Source: Salipaludibacillus daqingensis (GTDB taxonomy: Bacteria > Bacillota > Bacilli > Bacillales > Salisediminibacteriaceae). Taken from it: 64,000 nt of DNA. The stretch lies in assembly GCF_029891575.1 (NCBI RefSeq), contig NZ_JARZHF010000008.1:1-64000 (forward strand). The letters run 5' to 3'. The notes under the pieces were generated by a model, which ran no database searches, was not told the DNA's origin, and saw only the letters and a program-made list of their open reading frames with translations. Below are positions 16,705-23,914 of this stretch, in pieces. A program made the translations under genes and the position numbers. Within the stretch, counting starts at the first letter, position 1, and each line of letters opens with the position of its first letter.

Positions 16705-17319
16705 ATGTATTCTCAACAAGGTTCCCCTTATGGCGGGGGTCAAGATCATCCAACTGAAGGTCAAGAGTTGGAGCGACATCACCATCACCAAATGCCTATG
16801 TACCAACAGCAACCTATGATGCATCATCAAATGCAACCTCAGCCTCAACACATGCAACCTATGCACCACCAAATGCACCAACCGATGCAACATCAACAAC
16901 ATATGCAACATATGCAACAACCGATGCAACATCAACCTTTTTTACCTGGAACGCCGATGCCACCACCGCCGCAGTTCACGATGCAGCAGCCTCCACGACC
17001 TCAAATGCCTGATATAGAAGGTATGCTGCCAATAGAAATGTCGTATATCGAAAATATACTTCGACTCAATCGGCAGCGTGTAGGAACTTTCTACATGACG
17101 TATGAAAACAATGAAAAATGGAACGCAAAAATCTTTAAAGGCGTTATCGAAGCTGCAGGACGAGATCATATCATCATTAGCGATCCTCAAACAGACAAAC
17201 GGTACTTACTATTAATGGTGAACTTGGATTACGTTACGTTTGATGGAGAAATTGAATATGATTATCCATTTAATGATATCGATCCAGGAGAAGCGTTAGC
17301 TACTTATCCCCCTAGATAA
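16705..17319 (+). CDS. gerQ: Spore coat protein GerQ, with an unusual His/Gln/Met/Pro-rich front half
   Basis: A 204-residue protein. Residues 106-204 are the conserved GerQ domain (LPIEMSYIENILRLNRQRVG, then the strand-rich KGVIEAAGRDHIIISDP region). Residues 1-105 are low complexity, dominated by Gln, His, Met and Pro with a run of four His. B. subtilis GerQ is cross-linked into the coat by transglutaminase through lysines near its N-terminus; here the first lysine is residue 138. The start follows GAGGAG. It is required for CwlJ localisation in B. subtilis, and the cwlJ-gerQ operon structure supports the same role. Confidence 0.93.
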   Translation: MYSQQGSPYGGGQDHPTEGQELERHHHHQMPMYQQQPMMHHQMQPQPQHMQPMHHQMHQPMQHQQHMQHMQQPMQHQPFLPGTPMPPPPQFTMQQPPRPQMPDIEGMLPIEMSYIENILRLNRQRVGTFYMTYENNEKWNAKIFKGVIEAAGRDHIIISDPQTDKRYLLLMVNLDYVTFDGEIEYDYPFNDIDPGEALATYPPR

Positions 17320-17328
17320 ACACACAAC

Positions 17329-17362
17329 AAGCTTAGAGATCTTCCATTCTCTAAGCTTTTTC
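17329..17362. terminator. Terminator after gerQ
   Basis: AAGCTTAGAGA / TCTCTAAGCTT, 8-base loop, followed by a short T run. It lies between convergent genes. Confidence 0.9.
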
Positions 17363-17380
17363 ATCGTATGAATCTCCTTG

Positions 17381-18139
17381 CTATTTTTTCACCCAATACT
17401 CGCTGCAATCTCTACTTCTATCCATAAACCCGTACTCAATTAAATAACGCCTTACCGTCACATAATCAGCATAAACAGCCTTGAGCTTTTCGTTTACTTC
17501 TTTTTCTTTATAGATATTTTTTGCGTCAAATCTGTTCATCATATGCTGAAGAACAATAATTTTTCGCTTCTCTTTACTAGGAAAACTCTCTAACGGACCG
17601 TTTAACCCTTCCTTGAAGTACGTTTTTAATACTTTATCTTTCTCTTCCACTGTTGTTGCGTAACGTTCATCCACCATTTTTGCCCCCTTATGGACTGGAA
17701 TCAAATCGTGCACGTCTTGTTTCTCATGTTTCAGCTCATTCATGATCGTTAAAAATACTTTTGCTTGTTTCTCTTTTTCTCTGAATTTAAATCGATAATT
17801 TCGGATTGTAGATGTGCTACCGCCTATTTCTTTTGCAATTTCTTTATCCGTTAACCCTTTCTTGAAAAAACGAAGAACATCTTTCTGATGGTCTGATAAA
17901 CCTGTGTACTTCTTGTCCATCGAAAGTAAATAATCAAAAACAGAATGATGCTCCTCTCTGATATGATGGACGATTGCTTTTTTTGCCTCATAAAACGTTC
18001 CTGTTCTTTCAAAAATCACACCGTCTTCAAACCGTTCATCACACATCAAACAAACATATTCCTCCGTTACCGAATCATAGACAAATCCCTTTGACAATTC
18101 TTCTACAGATGCGTCCCAAAACTTCTCTTCATCAGCCAT
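17381..18139 (-). CDS. LuxR-type HTH regulator with an N-terminal zinc-finger-like motif and DUF2087-like C-terminus
   Basis: A 252-residue predicted regulator. Residues about 28-65 contain CLMC...HHIREEHH, a Cys2-His2-like arrangement that could bind zinc. Residues about 80-120 (LSDHQKDVLRFFKKGLTDKE then IAKEIGGSTSTIRNYRFKFR) are a LuxR/GerE-type helix-turn-helix. The C-terminus (GPLESFPSKEKRKIIVLQHM to VRRYLIEYGFMDRSRDCSEY) matches the DUF2087 fold found in several Firmicutes regulators. Target genes are unknown. It stands alone, convergent with gerQ. Confidence 0.8.
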   Translation of the reverse strand: MADEEKFWDASVEELSKGFVYDSVTEEYVCLMCDERFEDGVIFERTGTFYEAKKAIVHHIREEHHSVFDYLLSMDKKYTGLSDHQKDVLRFFKKGLTDKEIAKEIGGSTSTIRNYRFKFREKEKQAKVFLTIMNELKHEKQDVHDLIPVHKGAKMVDERYATTVEEKDKVLKTYFKEGLNGPLESFPSKEKRKIIVLQHMMNRFDAKNIYKEKEVNEKLKAVYADYVTVRRYLIEYGFMDRSRDCSEYWVKK

Positions 18140-18233
18140 ATAATAAACAAACCTTTCTTTTGTTTTTATTTATATAAACATAATATCATTTCGTTTATGA
18201 ATTTACAAATGAACTTATGAAATTATGTTAAAA

Positions 18234-18264
18234 AACGCATGAGGTTTATCATACCTCATGCGTT
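18234..18264 (-). terminator. Terminator after ywdK
   Basis: AACGCATGAGGT / ACCTCATGCGTT with a 7-base loop; the minus-strand product is followed by TTTT. Confidence 0.85.
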
Positions 18265-18322
18265 CCGTAAAACGATATTCATCATGTCTACCAATTGATT
18301 CGTTCCTTATTCCTTACATTGT

Positions 18323-18694
18323 CTACTCTGACCAAGCGGCGATAAATAATAATGCCCATCCTACTAGGAAAGCGACTCCTCCGATTGGTGTAATGGCACC
18401 AAGAACGCGAATACCAGTTAAACTTAATGCGTAAAGACTTCCAGAAAACAAAATAATTCCGACGAAAAACGCCCATCCAGCACCATGAACCAATCCTGTC
18501 GCAGATAAATACCTCGTTAAAATCGCTACAGCGATGAGAGCGACGGCATGAATCATATGGTATTGCACACCTGTTTCAAATGTTTGCACGTAACCATTTG
18601 ATTCCAAACGGTCTTTTAACGCATGTGCACCGAAGGCTCCTATGGCAACAAATAAAAAAGCATTTAAGCTCCCTAATAATAAAAATAATTTCAT
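18323..18694 (-). CDS. ywdK: DUF423 membrane protein YwdK
   Basis: A 123-residue integral membrane protein with four predicted helices. The motif GAFGAHALKDRL after the first helix and FETGVQYHMIHAVALIA before the second are the hallmark of DUF423/YgdD proteins, whose function is unknown. Presence next to gerQ follows the B. subtilis ywdK-ywdL order. The start at 18694 follows GGAAGGGGAAG. Confidence 0.9.
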   Translation of the reverse strand: MKLFLLLGSLNAFLFVAIGAFGAHALKDRLESNGYVQTFETGVQYHMIHAVALIAVAILTRYLSATGLVHGAGWAFFVGIILFSGSLYALSLTGIRVLGAITPIGGVAFLVGWALLFIAAWSE

Positions 18695-18927
18695 TTTTCT
18701 TCCCCTTCCAAACTGTTAATGATTGCTTCATTATTGGTAACGGACAACTTTATTTTAAAATCTATGCGATGTCCGCTACAAGTGAGTGTCCTATTTAAAA
18801 TAATAAACGATGAAAGACCTCCACTCGCTATTCTGCGGACGATTATGGTGTGAAAATATTCTCATGTACTCCCCAAAATAGAGTGACATCTTATGTACAT
18901 GGAAAAGCATACCATATATTTAAACAG

Positions 18928-18977
18928 ACAGAAAAGGGACTTGTTTCTCACATATGTAAGAAACTTTCCCTTTTCAG
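18928..18977 (-). terminator. Large hairpin after the small gene at 18984-19286
   Basis: Two stacked stems: GAAAAGGGA / TCCCTTTTC outside and GTTTCT / AGAAAC inside. The minus-strand T tract is imperfect, so termination is likely but not certain. Confidence 0.6.
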
Positions 18978-18983
18978 TATTAG

Positions 18984-19286
18984 TTACCGATTTTTAGCAA
19001 AGACACGAATCGCAGCTTCCACTCTTTCCGCTTCCGACTTATCTGAACAATGAATCATAATGTGGTCCCCTTCGACATCCATTTGGACATCGTGAAACCC
19101 TTGTTTATCTAAAAAATCTAATATATCCGTGGCATCTTCTTGGTCCGTGTACAATGTATTTTCACCAACATACTCCCCATTAACAAACATTTCGTACCGA
19201 TCTTCGTTCATTTTGGCGTCCCCTTCATTATTTCCTAAATATCGAAAAAAGATCGGCACTCCAATCACGCCACTATTTTGCAACAT
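18984..19286 (-). CDS. Small uncharacterised protein (100 residues, or 75 if the internal start is used)
   Basis: I do not recognise a named family. The C-terminal part reads MNEDRYEMFVNGEYVGENTL then a two-helix, two-strand pattern ending in KSEAERVEAAIRVFAKNR, compatible with a small alpha/beta fold. Two starts are credible: the ATG at 19286, six bases after GGAGGG, and an in-frame ATG 25 codons later with GGGG eight bases upstream. The extra 25 residues are hydrophobic (SGVIGVPIFFRYL). I give the longer form because its site is stronger. Standing alone, downstream of a large hairpin. Confidence 0.65.
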   Translation of the reverse strand: MLQNSGVIGVPIFFRYLGNNEGDAKMNEDRYEMFVNGEYVGENTLYTDQEDATDILDFLDKQGFHDVQMDVEGDHIMIHCSDKSEAERVEAAIRVFAKNR

Positions 19287-19362
19287 ATGCTTCCCTCCAA
19301 TTATAAATGATTAAACTTATTTGTAGGATGGCATTTTGTTGCAAAAATATGTGTGCTATCCT

Positions 19363-19392
19363 TTGCAACCTCGAGGGTACGTCTTTTATAAT
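19363..19392 (+). promoter_or_regulatory. Sigma-A-like promoter of the GNAT gene
   Basis: TTGCAA (19363-19368), 18-base spacer, TATAAT (19387-19392), about 32 bases before the start codon. Confidence 0.7.
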
Positions 19393-19424
19393 CATGACAT
19401 CAGCTCAAAGGAAGGACGTTCGAT

Positions 19425-20048
19425 ATGAGTCAACATACTTTTATACGTTCTTATACAATCAATGATTTTGATAGCTTATTACTCATCCAAAAAGAAGCAT
19501 TTCCACCTCCGTTTCCAGAAGATTTATGGTGGTCAAAAGAACATATTAAAGCTCACGAAGAAACATTTCCTGAAGGCGCAATGCTTGCTGACCAAAATGG
19601 AGAACCTGCCGGATCAGCCACGTCGTTGATTATCAATTATGACGGTTCCCCTCATACGTGGGAGCAAATCGCTGATGATGGATATATTAAACGAAGTCAC
19701 ATTCCAACTGGAGATACTCTTTATGGGATTGATGTGTGCGTTCGTCCTCGTTTTCGTGGGAAGGGTGTAGCTAAAGCACTCTACGATGCAAGAAAACAAC
19801 TCGTTATTGATTTAGGATTAAAACGTTACATCGCCGGGTGCCGTATACCTGATTACCATCATCATGCAAAAATAATGTCAGTCGATGAGTATGTAGCAAA
19901 AGTTTCATCAGGAGAGATAAAGGATCTTGTCCTCTCATTTATGCTCGCTCAAGGACTCCAGCCTATTCAAATTATGCCTGACTATGTTGACGATGAGGAA
20001 TCGTTAAACTACGCGGTGATTGTTGAATGGAAAAACCCTACAATCTAA
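19425..20048 (+). CDS. GNAT family N-acetyltransferase
   Basis: A 207-residue protein with the acetyl-CoA binding signature RPRFRGKGVAKALYDARK (R-x-x-G-x-G/A) at about 112-129, preceded by the DVCVRP strand. The N-terminus (FIRSYTINDFDSLLLIQKEA) and the FPPPFPEDLWW segment fit GNAT proteins that accompany or resemble the N-terminal domain of nitrilase-fused acetyltransferases; the substrate is not known. AAGGAAGG precedes the ATG. Confidence 0.85.
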   Translation: MSQHTFIRSYTINDFDSLLLIQKEAFPPPFPEDLWWSKEHIKAHEETFPEGAMLADQNGEPAGSATSLIINYDGSPHTWEQIADDGYIKRSHIPTGDTLYGIDVCVRPRFRGKGVAKALYDARKQLVIDLGLKRYIAGCRIPDYHHHAKIMSVDEYVAKVSSGEIKDLVLSFMLAQGLQPIQIMPDYVDDEESLNYAVIVEWKNPTI

Positions 20049-20116
20049 CATTTAATTGTTTAGCGCTGCGCTTGTTTTAGTGGAGACCAACCCCTTCGAC
20101 CAGCACCCCGAGCTCT

Positions 20117-20580
20117 CTTGTGACCGTGTTTCACCTGAATCAGGTTGCTTCTGTCACAAGACGCTCTCTCTTGTGACCGTCTTTCATCATAATCCGCTCA
20201 TGTCTGGCACAAGACGCCCTCTCTTGTGACCGTCTTTTACCAAAATCAACTCGCAACGGTCAAAAGCGCCCTCCTCTTGTGACCCTCTTTCACCATAATC
20301 AGCTCATGTCTGGCACAAGACGCCCTCTTGTGACCGTCTTTTACCAAAATCAACTCGCTTCGGTCACAAGATGCTCCCTCTTGTGACCGTCTTTTACCAT
20401 AATCCGCTCATGTCTGGCATAAGACGCCCTCTCTTGTGACCTTCTTTTACCAAAATCAACTCGCTTCGGTCACAAGCGCCCTCCTCTTGTGACCTTCTTT
20501 CATCATAATCCGCTCATGTCTGGCACAAGACGCTCTCTCTTGTGACCGTCTTTTACCTAAATGAGCTTGCTTGTCTACCC
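20117..20580. repeat. 53-bp tandem repeat array, nine units in two alternating subtypes
   Basis: CTTGTGACC recurs at 20117, 20170, 20223, 20276, 20327, 20380, 20433, 20486 and 20539: seven steps of 53 and one of 51. From the second unit on, units strictly alternate between an A type (core ATAATCCGCTCATGTCTGGC) and a B type (core AAAATCAACTCGCTTCGGTC), making a 106-bp higher-order period. B units carry an inverted repeat CTTGTGACC / GGTCACAAG. The array fills the gap between two convergent genes. No ORF is conserved through it. The same family recurs at 50297-50805. Confidence 0.95.
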
Positions 20581-20596
20581 ATACTTACATAAATAC

Positions 20597-20625
20597 AAAA
20601 AATGCACCTCCCAATGAGAGATGCA
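20597..20625 (-). terminator. Terminator after ywdI
   Basis: On the minus strand TGCATCTC pairs with GAGGTGCA (one G-T), followed by TTTTTT. Confidence 0.8.
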
Positions 20626-20638
20626 CTTATCTTAATAA

Positions 20639-21034
20639 TTAAAAATCAAACAAACTGTCGCTATCTGGCTCATTGCCTTCATCGTAAATCGGTTCGTTAC
20701 CTTTGGAGCGCGACGTCTTCCCTTGGGTCGGATTCTTTCCCTTTGTAACAGCTGTAGACTGTTTTTGTCCGCTTTTTGTATCATCTAATCCTTCTGACAT
20801 GATTGCTGTCATATCTTCCATAGATGCTCTTTGAACCTTTCCGGGCGACTGCAAGGAAGAACCTTCCGAATCGAGCAATAAATCACAATACGTTTTCAAC
20901 GCTTGCGCATGCTCACGATACGAAGCAGGCGAAGCTGAGCTTCCAGAACCAGCATCCGATCTATCTAGCGACTGTTTCAATCTAACAAGCTCCTCTTCCA
21001 TTTTGCGAATGACGAGCTTTGCAGGGATTTCCAT
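20639..21034 (-). CDS. ywdI: YwdI family protein
   Basis: A 131-residue soluble protein. Its N-terminal helix (EIPAKLVIRKMEEELVRLKQ) and the SYREHAQALKTYCDLLLDSE segment match the YwdI family of unknown function; the rest is a polar, low-complexity Ser/Gly/Lys tail ending in EGNEPDSDSLFDF. The start ATG at 21034 lies six bases after GGGGGAG. Position agrees with the ywdI-ywdK neighbourhood of B. subtilis. Confidence 0.8.
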   Translation of the reverse strand: MEIPAKLVIRKMEEELVRLKQSLDRSDAGSGSSASPASYREHAQALKTYCDLLLDSEGSSLQSPGKVQRASMEDMTAIMSEGLDDTKSGQKQSTAVTKGKNPTQGKTSRSKGNEPIYDEGNEPDSDSLFDF

Positions 21035-21136
21035 CACTCACTCCCCCTTTCGATCGTTATATATTTGTTACCACTCATCGACCATTTTCAATCCGAACTT
21101 CTGACCTTCATGGACACAGTCATACGTCCTAAACGT

Positions 21137-22927
21137 CTATTTCTTTGTTAACTCCATAAACGTATCTAAGTCTTGTTTCAAGAAATCAATCGCAGACTGC
21201 CAAAACTCAGGTTTCGTTAAGTCCACATCGAGATGTTTTTTCGCTAACTCTTCCACTTCTAGACGACCTGTATCACGAAGAAGCTCAATATATTTTTCCT
21301 CGAAAGCCGCTCCTTCTTCCGCCGCCTTCGCATAAATTCCCATGCTGAATAAATATCCAAACGTGTACGGAAAGTTGTAAAATGGCACGCCAGTAATATG
21401 AAAATGAAGTTTCGATGCCCAAAAACTTGGTGAATACTCTCCAAGAGAATCACAGTAAGCCTCTTTTTGCGCCTCCACCATCAACTCATTCAAGCGGGTC
21501 TTGCTAACAAGGCCGCTTTTTCGTTCTTCATAAAAACGCGTTTCAAACAAATATCTCGAATGAATATTCATGAAAAAGGCGACACTTCGATTTAATTTAT
21601 CATCTAATAGCTGAATTTTTTCTTCGTCTGTCTTCGCCGTTTTTACCGTTGCATCGGCCACGATCATTTCCGCAAACGTCGATGCTGTTTCCGCCACGTT
21701 CATCGCATATCGTTGCGAAAGTTGCGGCAAGTCATTCATCACATGCTGGTGGTAGGCATGTCCAAGCTCATGAGCGAGCGTCGCCACATTAGACGCCGAA
21801 CCATCATACGTCATGAAAATTCGCGATTCCTCTTTTAATGGAAAACTCGTACAGAAACCACCTGGACGTTTCCCATCACGACTTTCCGCTTCGATCCATC
21901 TCTCATCAAACGCTTTTTGCGCAAACGCCGCCATCTTCGGACTAAACGCTCCGAACTGTTCCACGATCATTTCCGCCGCATCATCATAGCTTACTTCTGC
22001 TACATTTTCGGTAAGCGGCGCACTAATATCATAGATATCCAGCTTTTCTAAGCCTAATAACTCCGCTTTTCGCCCCATGTAATCAACGAAACCTTGTTTG
22101 TTTTTCGTAATTGTTTCCCACATCACGTCCAACGTTTCCTGCTTCATACGATTAATCTGGAGTGGCTCTTTCAATACCTGATCCCAACCGCGCGCTTCGT
22201 AAGTTTCCAGACGAAAGCCAGCTAAATGATTCAACGTATTTGAGAAAACCTCAGACTCCCCGTCCCAAGCTTCTTCAAAACGCTCAAACACATGCTTACG
22301 CACATCGCGATTTTTATCAGAAAGTTTATTTGACGCCTGTCCCACAGACAACGACTTCGTTTCGCCATTCTCTTCAATAGCCACTTTCATTCGACCAACA
22401 ATCACATTGTACATGTCGCCCCAAGCCTGATACCCATCAACAGACAAACGTTGGATCAACTTTTCCTTATCTGCAGGCAGCTTTTCTTTCGCATTTTTGC
22501 GACGCTCATTTAAATTGAATAAAATATCCTTCATATCATTTTGTCCAACAAACGCATCCCACTGCGCATCATTAAACGCCAACAACTGCTCATCAATCGA
22601 CGTCATGATCGACGAGTACTTTGTCGACAACTGCTTGACCTTACCACCTAACAACTTCGCTTGATCATCATTTACGTCCTGAGCCGTCAAACAGCTAATA
22701 AACGCCCCCGCCTCGCGAGCCTTCTTCCCAACCTCTTGCGCCTCATTCACAAACGACGCCCAAACAGCAACATCCTCATTGTTCACTGCCTGCGCCTTGT
22801 CCAAATCCTCTTGAAACACATTCAACTCAGACTCTAACTTCCCCAAATGCTCATGAAACTCCTTCGATTCACTTCCTCCGGGAAAAATCGTGTCCAAATT
22901 CCATACCTCACTATATTTTAAAGCCAT
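21137..22927 (-). CDS. M3-family oligoendopeptidase (PepF-like)
   Basis: A 596-residue zinc peptidase. The active-site helix LAHELGHAYHQHV (HExxH) is complete, followed by the AETASTFAEM helix carrying the third zinc ligand Glu. Length and pattern fit the shorter pepF/M3 clade (about 595), which cleaves short peptides in the cytosol. I place the start at the ATG at 22927 (GCGAGG upstream); the frame is open 16 codons further but without a site. It may complete peptide breakdown together with the opp/ampS genes elsewhere in the window. Confidence 0.9.
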   Translation of the reverse strand: MALKYSEVWNLDTIFPGGSESKEFHEHLGKLESELNVFQEDLDKAQAVNNEDVAVWASFVNEAQEVGKKAREAGAFISCLTAQDVNDDQAKLLGGKVKQLSTKYSSIMTSIDEQLLAFNDAQWDAFVGQNDMKDILFNLNERRKNAKEKLPADKEKLIQRLSVDGYQAWGDMYNVIVGRMKVAIEENGETKSLSVGQASNKLSDKNRDVRKHVFERFEEAWDGESEVFSNTLNHLAGFRLETYEARGWDQVLKEPLQINRMKQETLDVMWETITKNKQGFVDYMGRKAELLGLEKLDIYDISAPLTENVAEVSYDDAAEMIVEQFGAFSPKMAAFAQKAFDERWIEAESRDGKRPGGFCTSFPLKEESRIFMTYDGSASNVATLAHELGHAYHQHVMNDLPQLSQRYAMNVAETASTFAEMIVADATVKTAKTDEEKIQLLDDKLNRSVAFFMNIHSRYLFETRFYEERKSGLVSKTRLNELMVEAQKEAYCDSLGEYSPSFWASKLHFHITGVPFYNFPYTFGYLFSMGIYAKAAEEGAAFEEKYIELLRDTGRLEVEELAKKHLDVDLTKPEFWQSAIDFLKQDLDTFMELTKK

Positions 22928-23020
22928 GATAAAACCTCGCTTTTTAGAATGGTTCATGCGCTGATATTCGTGCATGTTGATCGTAGCTTCTTTACGTGAC
23001 GTCTCTTCGATACATCTCGC

Positions 23021-23695
23021 TTACGCTTTGAGTATATGTCCTACATGATTGATTAAATCAGACTCATAAATATGAACACCTGAGGTATCCTTCTGAGCAA
23101 CAGCATGCATCCCCGCTGAAACATAGGATCCTTTCACAGGTCTGTACTTTTTAAATTTCCCCTTCATCACATAAGACAAAGGTTTACTTAGCCACTCTGC
23201 TGATTTTTCTCCAGCACGAAATTCATACCTTTCCCCAATGAGAAGAGACGGGCGGAAAATATGTAACGAAGGTAATTCTAAGTTGATCAATCTCTCTTCC
23301 AACGTGCCTTTCACAACATTATAGAAAAAACGGGAATCACGATCTGCCCCCATCGCAGTGACCACGAGGAATTTATCTACTCCGTTCTCTTTAGCCTTTT
23401 CTGCCAACTTCACTGGATACGTATAATCTACTTTTATAAATGCTTCTTTTGTTTTCGCCTGCTTCATTGTCGTCCCGAGCGTCACAAAGACATCATCCAC
23501 ATCTTTAAAGACATCGTCCACTTCATCTAAATCATCAAATTGTACAAGGTGTTCTTTGACGAGAGGGTGTTTATGAAACGGACTCTTTCGCCTCGTCAGA
23601 ATATGGATCTCGTCATAATGCTGACTATTGATTAGCTCTTTCACTACATGTCGACCAACTAATCCGGTCGCACCTGCTACTATCGCTTTCTTCAA
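23021..23695 (-). CDS. NAD(P)-binding Rossmann oxidoreductase of the TIP30/HTATIP2-like SDR group
   Basis: A 224-residue protein with AIVAGATGLVGRHVVKEL (GxxGxxG nucleotide loop) and later TLGTTMKQAKTKEAF, VTAMGADRDSRFFYN and FRPSLLIGER, the pattern of atypical SDRs related to TIP30. Substrate unknown. The start is placed at a TTG at 23695 because AGAGGTGG lies six bases before it; the ATG 14 codons upstream (23737) has no site. Confidence 0.78.
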   Translation of the reverse strand: MKKAIVAGATGLVGRHVVKELINSQHYDEIHILTRRKSPFHKHPLVKEHLVQFDDLDEVDDVFKDVDDVFVTLGTTMKQAKTKEAFIKVDYTYPVKLAEKAKENGVDKFLVVTAMGADRDSRFFYNVVKGTLEERLINLELPSLHIFRPSLLIGERYEFRAGEKSAEWLSKPLSYVMKGKFKKYRPVKGSYVSAGMHAVAQKDTSGVHIYESDLINHVGHILKA

Positions 23696-23839
23696 TTCTG
23701 CCACCTCTTTCTTAACTTTCAACTCTGTTGAAGCCATTTATTTCGATAAACTTAACAGTTTCAATGTACCACGTATGGCCAAAAAAATGAAACGATTCAG
23801 GAAATTAACGGAACGAATTTCCACAGAAAGGCATATGTA

Positions 23840-23871
23840 AAGCCCTTGGTGTAAATCCATACCAAGGGCTT
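23840..23871 (-). terminator. Hairpin after the histidine kinase gene
   Basis: AAGCCCTTGGT / ACCAAGGGCTT, 10-base loop; weak T tract on the minus strand. Confidence 0.6.
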
Positions 23872-23914
23872 GCATCAATCATATTAAATACGAAGCTACT
23901 ATCTTCTTTTACTA

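Noticed and set aside
16675-16935. Minus-strand Leu/His/Met-rich frame
   Set aside because: Antisense shadow of the gerQ low-complexity region.
20117-20580. CRISPR array
   Set aside because: Units are contiguous 53-bp tandem repeats; there are no unique spacers between short repeats and no cas genes. The same holds for 50297-50805.
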